Origin: Chryseobacterium formosense
Lineage (GTDB): Bacteria > Bacteroidota > Bacteroidia > Flavobacteriales > Weeksellaceae
Assembly (NCBI RefSeq): GCF_900116415.1
Contig: NZ_FPAP01000005.1
Location: 1-64,000, forward strand
Direction of reading: 5' to 3'
DNA: 64,000 nt
Positions 59,232 to 64,000 of this stretch are shown here, one piece after another. Both the position numbers and the translations under genes were made by a program. Positions within the stretch are counted from its first letter, which is position 1. Each line of letters begins with the position of its first letter. Below the pieces are notes generated by a model. That model saw only the letters and a program-made list of their open reading frames with translations, did no database searches and had not been told where the DNA came from.

Positions 59232-60509
59232 TTATTTCTTTAACGTCTCTTTTAAAATTTTTAATTTTCCATCAACAGGCTCTGTGATTTTTAAGCCTAA
59301 AATCTCAGCAACTAAAGGATAAATATTAATATTTTCAAACTCATTAATTACGAGATTACTTTTAAATTCAGGTCCCCATGCCAAAAATGTAGCTTTCATC
59401 TCAGGAACTATTTTTGGGTTGTAGCCATGTTTTCCTACAGATGTTTTCTTTTCTTTTTCCAGAAATATTTTCGGAGCTTTCGGGATTAGTAAAATCTGTC
59501 CGATCCTGTTGTATTTATCATCTTTCGCTGCAAAGTGAAGATATTTCGGCAACTTTTTATCTAAATAAACTTCGTAATCATCTGTTTTGGAAGCTTTCAA
59601 TTCTTTGTAAACCTTTTTTACCTCATCAGGATTTTTCACATACACTCTCAATAAAGTCTGGGAATTATAAAAATCGAACCGGTTTTTATCTAAAAGAATT
59701 TCAGGAATCTCAAGAGGATTTCTGCCATCGACTTTTATCATTCCGTGGTCTGATACGAAGACAAAATTCACATTTTTCAAACCTAAATCTTTCACCTTCT
59801 GAACCAATTCACCGATCGCATCATCAATTAAATGAACGGCAATTTCTGTTTCCTTAGAATCCGGTCCGAAATGATGCCCACTTCCGTCAACTTCTGGGAA
59901 ATATAATGAAATGAAGTGTGGTCTTTTATCTTCAGGAAGTTTCAGCCAGTTGATTACTTTACCCAATTTCTCTGAAGGCGTAAATTTTTCATGATAAGGA
60001 TAGTAATAAGTCGGCCTGATTCCTCCGGCATTACTTGCGGAACCCACCCACTGAAGAGAAGCACTGATCATATTTTGTTTTTCAGCAAGACTCCATAACG
60101 GGATTCCGCCGTACCAACTGCCGTCTTCTGCATTTTTGCGATTGCTCATTGCATATGCTTCATTTCTCTTATAATCGTAGAAAAAATTGTCGATCAAACC
60201 ATGATGAGAAGGATATAATCCGGTAATTAAAGTCCAGTGATTCGGAAACGTAATACTCGGATAACTGGGAATCATTGCTTTTGCCTGAACACCATTTTTA
60301 GACAAGTTGAGAAGATTTTTTGCATTATATTTTTTAGCATAATCATACCGGAAACCATCTGTCGAAATCATAATCACATAAGGTTTATTCTGCGCTTCTA
60401 CACTGTTGTAACGATCAAAAACCACCACCTGAGTTGTATCTACATGACTATTCTGAGCAAAAATATTTAATGATAAAATCAGCAGCAGAAATTGCAATCC
60501 TTGCTTCAT
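59232..60509 (-). CDS. ectonucleotide pyrophosphatase/phosphodiesterase
   Basis: This 425-residue protein has a signal peptide (MKQGLQFLLLILSLNIFAQ). Its alkaline-phosphatase-fold domain carries MISTDGFRYDY, the nucleophile threonine in SITFPNHWTLITGLYP, then DGSGHHFGPDS and VFVSDHGM, the metal ligands of the NPP group. It should hydrolyse nucleotide or lipid phosphodiesters in the periplasm. The ATG at 60509 is chosen because it starts the signal peptide. It is followed by a two-hairpin repeat. Confidence 0.92.
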   Translation of the reverse strand: MKQGLQFLLLILSLNIFAQNSHVDTTQVVVFDRYNSVEAQNKPYVIMISTDGFRYDYAKKYNAKNLLNLSKNGVQAKAMIPSYPSITFPNHWTLITGLYPSHHGLIDNFFYDYKRNEAYAMSNRKNAEDGSWYGGIPLWSLAEKQNMISASLQWVGSASNAGGIRPTYYYPYHEKFTPSEKLGKVINWLKLPEDKRPHFISLYFPEVDGSGHHFGPDSKETEIAVHLIDDAIGELVQKVKDLGLKNVNFVFVSDHGMIKVDGRNPLEIPEILLDKNRFDFYNSQTLLRVYVKNPDEVKKVYKELKASKTDDYEVYLDKKLPKYLHFAAKDDKYNRIGQILLIPKAPKIFLEKEKKTSVGKHGYNPKIVPEMKATFLAWGPEFKSNLVINEFENINIYPLVAEILGLKITEPVDGKLKILKETLKK

Positions 60510-60588
60510 GATAAAATTTTCTGCAAAGGTACTGTGCGCAGTTTTCACACAAAAGTTTAAAAGATTAAAATAATTTTAAATATGATTC

Positions 60589-61104
60589 TTAAAGCTCGTC
60601 CAAATGTAACGATTCCGTTTCCGATTTATTGATTTTTATTTGTTTAACGATCTGATAAACAGAACCCGCGATAAAAAGTACAAAAATTACCAATAATGTC
60701 TTCCCGATCAAAGGGTCATTAATATCTTTAGCTAAAGGATGACCAACCGGAACTCGTGTAAGGGTTTCATTGACCGTTGGAAGCATCGACAAAAGAAAAC
60801 TGAAAGACATCAGAAAGTTTTCAAAATAACGAGCTTTATTATTTCCTTCTTTTTTGATGTGAAGATAAAATGCAATGCTAATAAGAATTAAAATGACTAA
60901 CGAAAGAGCGTGACCCGCATTGAAACCGCCATGTTTGGAAATTCCTAAAGCTGTAACTGACGTGATGATGGTAAAATAAAAATATAATTTGCCCGTAATG
61001 TGATTTAAATTGACTTTCCCGAATCTGACGAATGATATTAAAGCTGATATAATGGCAACAACGCCAATGATGGTATGAAAAATTCCTAAAACTGATAATC
61101 CCAT
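60589..61104 (-). CDS. multi-pass membrane protein, DUF2306-like
   Basis: This 171-residue protein has five hydrophobic helices and histidines in NHITGKLYFYFTI, SKHGGFNAGHALSL and VPVGHP. The helices and histidine pattern resemble DUF2306-type membrane proteins of unknown function. The ATG gives MGLSVLGIFHTIIG. It lies between the AraC gene and the phosphodiesterase on the same strand but with no tight coupling. Confidence 0.65.
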   Translation of the reverse strand: MGLSVLGIFHTIIGVVAIISALISFVRFGKVNLNHITGKLYFYFTIITSVTALGISKHGGFNAGHALSLVILILISIAFYLHIKKEGNNKARYFENFLMSFSFLLSMLPTVNETLTRVPVGHPLAKDINDPLIGKTLLVIFVLFIAGSVYQIVKQIKINKSETESLHLDEL

Positions 61105-61202
61105 TTTTAATTTTTTTTAATGCTTGTTTTAAAATTGAATGTCTTTATTGACAGTACAAAATTGTAACAGATTCAGAAAAAAACTTTTGCAGATCAGCTC
61201 AA

Positions 61203-62057
61203 TTATTTATCATTTTGGTTCAAACGAAATTTTGTTGGTGAAATCGTATATTTTTCGGTGAAACTTCTTGTAAAGTTGGCAAGGTCATTGAACCCGCATT
61301 CAAAAGCGATATCAGAAATGCGTTCATGAGAAACCGAGAGCAGTTCGGCAGCTTTTTCAAGCTTTTTGGTTTTTATATAATTGGCGGGAGTATCATTGTA
61401 CAGTTTTGCAAATTCTCTTTTGAATGAAGAAACACTCAGATTGTTATACTTGGCAAGTTCTTCAATGGTAATTTGCGAAAACAGATGAGCCTCGATAATT
61501 TGTCTAAATGTATAAGTAGTTGGAGAAAAAAGCTGCGACAAAATAATCTGAATAGCCTTAACATTTTGTGTCTGGGAGAGCAATAATATAATTTCCTTTA
61601 GTTTCAGAACCAAAATATCTTCATTTACCAAAGTCGGGTTTTCGAAGTAAAACAATAATCCTTCAATATATTTTTGAATTAAAAAATCATTGTTAATCTG
61701 TTCTATGGACTGATTAGACACTATATTTTTTTGAGATGTAAGCAGCAAAGGAAGTTCTCTGTCATAAATCTTTTTGAGTATATCCAGGTGGAAATTGATA
61801 ATTATAATCTCATTGCTGTGATCAGGACTTTCATTACTGATCTGTTTATCAGAGTTAATACAATTCTGAAACAACGAATGTTTGCCGGGAAGATTTATTT
61901 TTTCGTCGTCTAATCGGTACTGCATTTCGCCTTCCAACATATACAAAAAACAGGCATTGTCTGTGATCGGGAAATCAAATTTGAAAGGTGATTTTAAAAC
62001 CAACTTATGCACCAAAGGTTTTCCGAACAGGTCGTATTGTTTGTGGTCAATTATCAT
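61203..62057 (-). CDS. AraC family transcriptional regulator
   Basis: This 284-residue protein has an N-terminal cupin-like part (CFLYMLEGEMQYRLDDEKINLPG) and a C-terminal AraC DNA-binding domain from about residue 185. Its helices are ITIEELAKYNNLSVSSFKREFAKLYNDTP and ISDIAFECGFNDLANFTRSFTEKYTISPTKFR. The DUF2306-like gene downstream on the same strand is a possible target. The inducer is unknown. Confidence 0.9.
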   Translation of the reverse strand: MIIDHKQYDLFGKPLVHKLVLKSPFKFDFPITDNACFLYMLEGEMQYRLDDEKINLPGKHSLFQNCINSDKQISNESPDHSNEIIIINFHLDILKKIYDRELPLLLTSQKNIVSNQSIEQINNDFLIQKYIEGLLFYFENPTLVNEDILVLKLKEIILLLSQTQNVKAIQIILSQLFSPTTYTFRQIIEAHLFSQITIEELAKYNNLSVSSFKREFAKLYNDTPANYIKTKKLEKAAELLSVSHERISDIAFECGFNDLANFTRSFTEKYTISPTKFRLNQNDK

Positions 62058-62150
62058 AATAAGATCATTTTACTCAATTCTTTTTTTTTAATTGAATAAA
62101 AACAGCAATTTCAGATTGTAAATTTATTCAAATATTTTCACTCATATTTA

Positions 62151-62187
62151 AAATTAAAAATCCTGAAAACTCAAGGTTCTCAGGATT
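62151..62187 (-). terminator. terminator of the YceI-ankyrin-T9SS operon
   Basis: AATCCTGA (62159-62166) pairs with TCAGGATT (62180-62187); additional inner pairs extend the stem. On the minus strand it runs into TTTTTAATTTT. It lies 23 bases past the stop of the 62210 gene. Confidence 0.85.
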
Positions 62188-62209
62188 ATAAAATTAATCT
62201 TTCTAAAAA

Positions 62210-62965
62210 TTATTCTTTGATAAGTTTTTCATAAGATAAACTACCGTCTTTCAAGGTGATTTCGAGATAATAGTTTCCTGATTTCAAATCTGAAACATTA
62301 ATATCTGCTCCGTCAACCTTAACCGTTCTTACTTTTCTGCCGGTAGATTCGTAAATATCAACCGATTTAATTTTATCGGAATTTTTGAAATAAACAGCTT
62401 CTTTTGCAGGATTCGGATATAAAGAAACTTTTTTGTTTTCTGAAGCCAAATCACTAGTTCCTAAAACTCCTGCCATATTTAAAGTTGCATATCCTCTGTT
62501 TGATCCGTGGTACTGAAGATTCAAATCCGGTCCTTTTGCATAAAAAATATTGATTACTCCGGCCGCATTTGCAATAGCAAAATCACCTGTACCTCCTGAA
62601 AGAGATCTTGTCGCAACAACGGTTCTTGTACCAGCAGAAGTTGTATTGGAAGTCATCGTCCAGTTTTGTACCGGATCCGGAGAGATTGATCCGATGCCAC
62701 CAAATGTATAATCTAAACCGGCAGATGTAGTAGAATTTGTATTATAAACAAATCCGTCTGATCCAGCACCCATTCCCGTCGTTCCGAAACCAATTCCTAA
62801 AAATGTTGTATCAGGACCTGTTAAGGTAATCGTTACCAAAGTAGAGGATGTATCCAATTTCACACTCATTCCTGTAGAACCTAAGCTTACTGTTCCTGAG
62901 GAAAAAGACTGAGCTCCCAACGAAATTGCAAGAGCCATTGATAATGTAAGTAGAATTTTTTTCAT
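62210..62965 (-). CDS. T9SS type A protein with a DOMON-like domain
   Basis: This 251-residue protein has a signal peptide (MKKILLTLSMALAISLGAQ), an N-terminal beta-sandwich with TTFLGIGFGTTGMGAGSDGFVY and W at PVQNWTM, a pattern that recalls DOMON (haem- or sugar-binding) domains. It ends with a T9SS type A signal of about 75 residues starting SLYPNPAKEAVYFK and ending YEKLIKE. It would be secreted through SprA. It starts two bases after the ankyrin gene's stop, so the pair is co-translated with the YceI gene upstream. Confidence 0.82.
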   Translation of the reverse strand: MKKILLTLSMALAISLGAQSFSSGTVSLGSTGMSVKLDTSSTLVTITLTGPDTTFLGIGFGTTGMGAGSDGFVYNTNSTTSAGLDYTFGGIGSISPDPVQNWTMTSNTTSAGTRTVVATRSLSGGTGDFAIANAAGVINIFYAKGPDLNLQYHGSNRGYATLNMAGVLGTSDLASENKKVSLYPNPAKEAVYFKNSDKIKSVDIYESTGRKVRTVKVDGADINVSDLKSGNYYLEITLKDGSLSYEKLIKE

Positions 62966-62966
62966 T

Positions 62967-63494
62967 TTAATTTTTTAATAAATTGATGATTTCTTTATTG
63001 TTTGTTTGTAGTGCATATTCAAAAGGTGTCATTCCCTGTAAATCTTTTACAGATTTGTCGGCTTTGTACTTCAGCAGCAATTCCACTAATTCTTTATTGC
63101 CAAATTTTACCGCCCAGAATAGTGGTGTAGATCCTGTAGAATCTGCAATATTCGGATCGGCATTTTTCTTTAATAATCGTTCCGTCAGATTCTTATTATA
63201 TTTCACAGAGAGACCTGCCAAAGCAGTTCCTTCCTGACTTTTATAATTCACATCTTTTACATGATCAATTAAGAATTCGCCCACCTCAACATTGCCTTTA
63301 TAACAAGCTAAAATCAAAGGTGAAAAACCGTTTTCATTGGTCTGATTGATAATATCCGGATTTTGCTTCATCAGATCTTTCACTTCAGCTACCGTTCCGT
63401 TTCTTGCAACATCAAAAATAGATTTTGTTTTTTCCTGAGCTGTCAACATGGTAAAACTCAGCATAAAACTTAAAATAAATAATATTTTTTTCAT
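62967..63494 (-). CDS. secreted ankyrin-repeat protein
   Basis: This 175-residue protein has a signal peptide (MKKILFILSFMLSFTMLTAQ) and about four ankyrin repeats: NGFSPLILACYKGNVEVGEFLI, QEGTALAGLSVKYNKNLTERLL, STGSTPLFWAVKFGNKELVELL, and LQGMTPFEYALQTNNKEIINLL. It should be periplasmic or surface-bound and act in protein binding. Its ATG overlaps the YceI stop by four bases. It lies between a YceI protein and a DOMON-like T9SS protein, an arrangement whose function is unknown. Confidence 0.9.
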   Translation of the reverse strand: MKKILFILSFMLSFTMLTAQEKTKSIFDVARNGTVAEVKDLMKQNPDIINQTNENGFSPLILACYKGNVEVGEFLIDHVKDVNYKSQEGTALAGLSVKYNKNLTERLLKKNADPNIADSTGSTPLFWAVKFGNKELVELLLKYKADKSVKDLQGMTPFEYALQTNNKEIINLLKN

Positions 63495-64000
63495 GATTTC
63501 GACATTACATAATTATACTCAACATTTACATTCTCAGCTACTTTTTTCATAACCATTTTAGGAATGGTCACTTTGAAATCTGCAGGTCTTGCTACGAATG
63601 TTCCCTGCATATAAATTTTGCCATCTTTAGTATACATTGAAGCCGTAGAAGTCATTGCTTTATCTACCCCATGAAAGTTTAATGTTCCCTGAACCGTATA
63701 TTTCTGAGGAGATGCCGTCAATTTGGTTTTATCAAAATTGACAATCTTCCCTTTGAAAGTTGTCTTCGGATATTTTGCAGTTTCAGCATAGCTTTCGTTA
63801 AAATGCTCTTCCATTAATTTCACTTTAAAATGGAAATTCTTTACTACAGAAACAGAAGCAAAGTCTCCATTGTCTGCATTAATAATGGCAACATTGTTAT
63901 CATCCTGTGCAAAAACATCTTCAAATAAAGGTACGGAAGCTTCAAAAGTTACTTTACCTGTTTTCGTAGAATATTTCTGAGCCGAAACAATATTTGCAAA
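63491..64000 (-). CDS. YceI family protein, 5' end outside the window
   Basis: The open frame runs to the right edge with no stop, so the N-terminus (including the signal peptide) is missing. The 169 visible residues begin FANIVSAQKYSTKTGKVTFEAS, the usual mature start of YceI lipocalin-like proteins that bind isoprenoid-type lipids in the periplasm. Conserved later patterns are HFKVKLMEEHFNESYAETAKYPKTTFKG and FHGVDK. The GTG near 63823 is internal, not a start. It overlaps the ankyrin gene by four bases. Confidence 0.9.
   Translation of the reverse strand, partial: FANIVSAQKYSTKTGKVTFEASVPLFEDVFAQDDNNVAIINADNGDFASVSVVKNFHFKVKLMEEHFNESYAETAKYPKTTFKGKIVNFDKTKLTASPQKYTVQGTLNFHGVDKAMTSTASMYTKDGKIYMQGTFVARPADFKVTIPKMVMKKVAENVNVEYNYVMSKS

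Overview
The window is chromosomal DNA of a Flavobacteriia species, most like Chryseobacterium or a close relative in the Weeksellaceae. The evidence is low GC, a type IX secretion/gliding gene (sprA), proteins with T9SS type A C-terminal domains, a PID-CTERM small protein, and promoters of the Bacteroidota form (TTTG/TTG, about 20 bp, TAnnTTTG). Genus assignment is inference from gene content and order. There is no phage, integrative element, CRISPR array or rRNA operon. The only mobile-type gene is a solitary REP-associated tyrosine transposase.

Layout: 1-877 is a gene-free nest of short palindromes and degenerate repeats. 878-14247 (minus strand) holds vanZ-like, gcvH, a CPBP protease, sprA, ruvA, maeB, a GlcNAc-kinase-type gene and a small coiled-coil protein. 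14477-18529 (plus) is a four-gene membrane operon: GtrA, PlsC, an MFS sugar porter and a DUF3810 metalloprotease. 18530-22848 holds a large gap, tRNA-Met, a TlpA-like lipid- or periplasm-facing thioredoxin, and a T9SS substrate paired with a PID-CTERM protein. 22921-26069 is housekeeping (clpX, HIT, greA, dtd). 26282-33436 is mostly surface, lipoprotein and small membrane genes, including a Coq4-like protein, a metallophosphoesterase and a winged-helix regulator/membrane-protein module. 33538-39041 holds two methyltransferases, a GNAT enzyme, an enoyl-CoA hydratase, the RAYT and a SMUG2-like DNA glycosylase.

39152-53638 is a complete aerobic phenylacetate (paa) catabolic operon on the minus strand: paaK, paaE, paaA, paaB, paaC, paaD, paaG, paaH, an unknown 103-residue protein, paaI, a DUF6624 protein, thiolase, paaY, an esterase and paaZ. 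PaaK makes phenylacetyl-CoA. PaaABCE with PaaD epoxidises the ring. PaaG isomerises to the oxepin, PaaZ opens the ring, and PaaH with the thiolase (and a PaaF-type hydratase, probably the detached gene at 35823) finishes beta-oxidation to acetyl-CoA and succinyl-CoA. A near-identical palindrome sits at the promoters of both paaK and the detached hydratase, which argues for one shared repressor, although no TetR gene lies in the window.

54008-64000 holds a carboxylesterase, two AraC regulators, an alcohol dehydrogenase, a divergent HxlR/NmrA pair, a nucleotide pyrophosphatase-type phosphodiesterase, and a YceI-ankyrin-T9SS protein operon that runs off the right edge.

The strongest unexplained signals are not genes. 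They are several families of dispersed intergenic palindromes (RAYT-linked REPs, a two-hairpin element with compensatory changes, and inverted-repeat spacers inside the paa operon), the shared paa operator, and a terminator-like hairpin in the greA leader.
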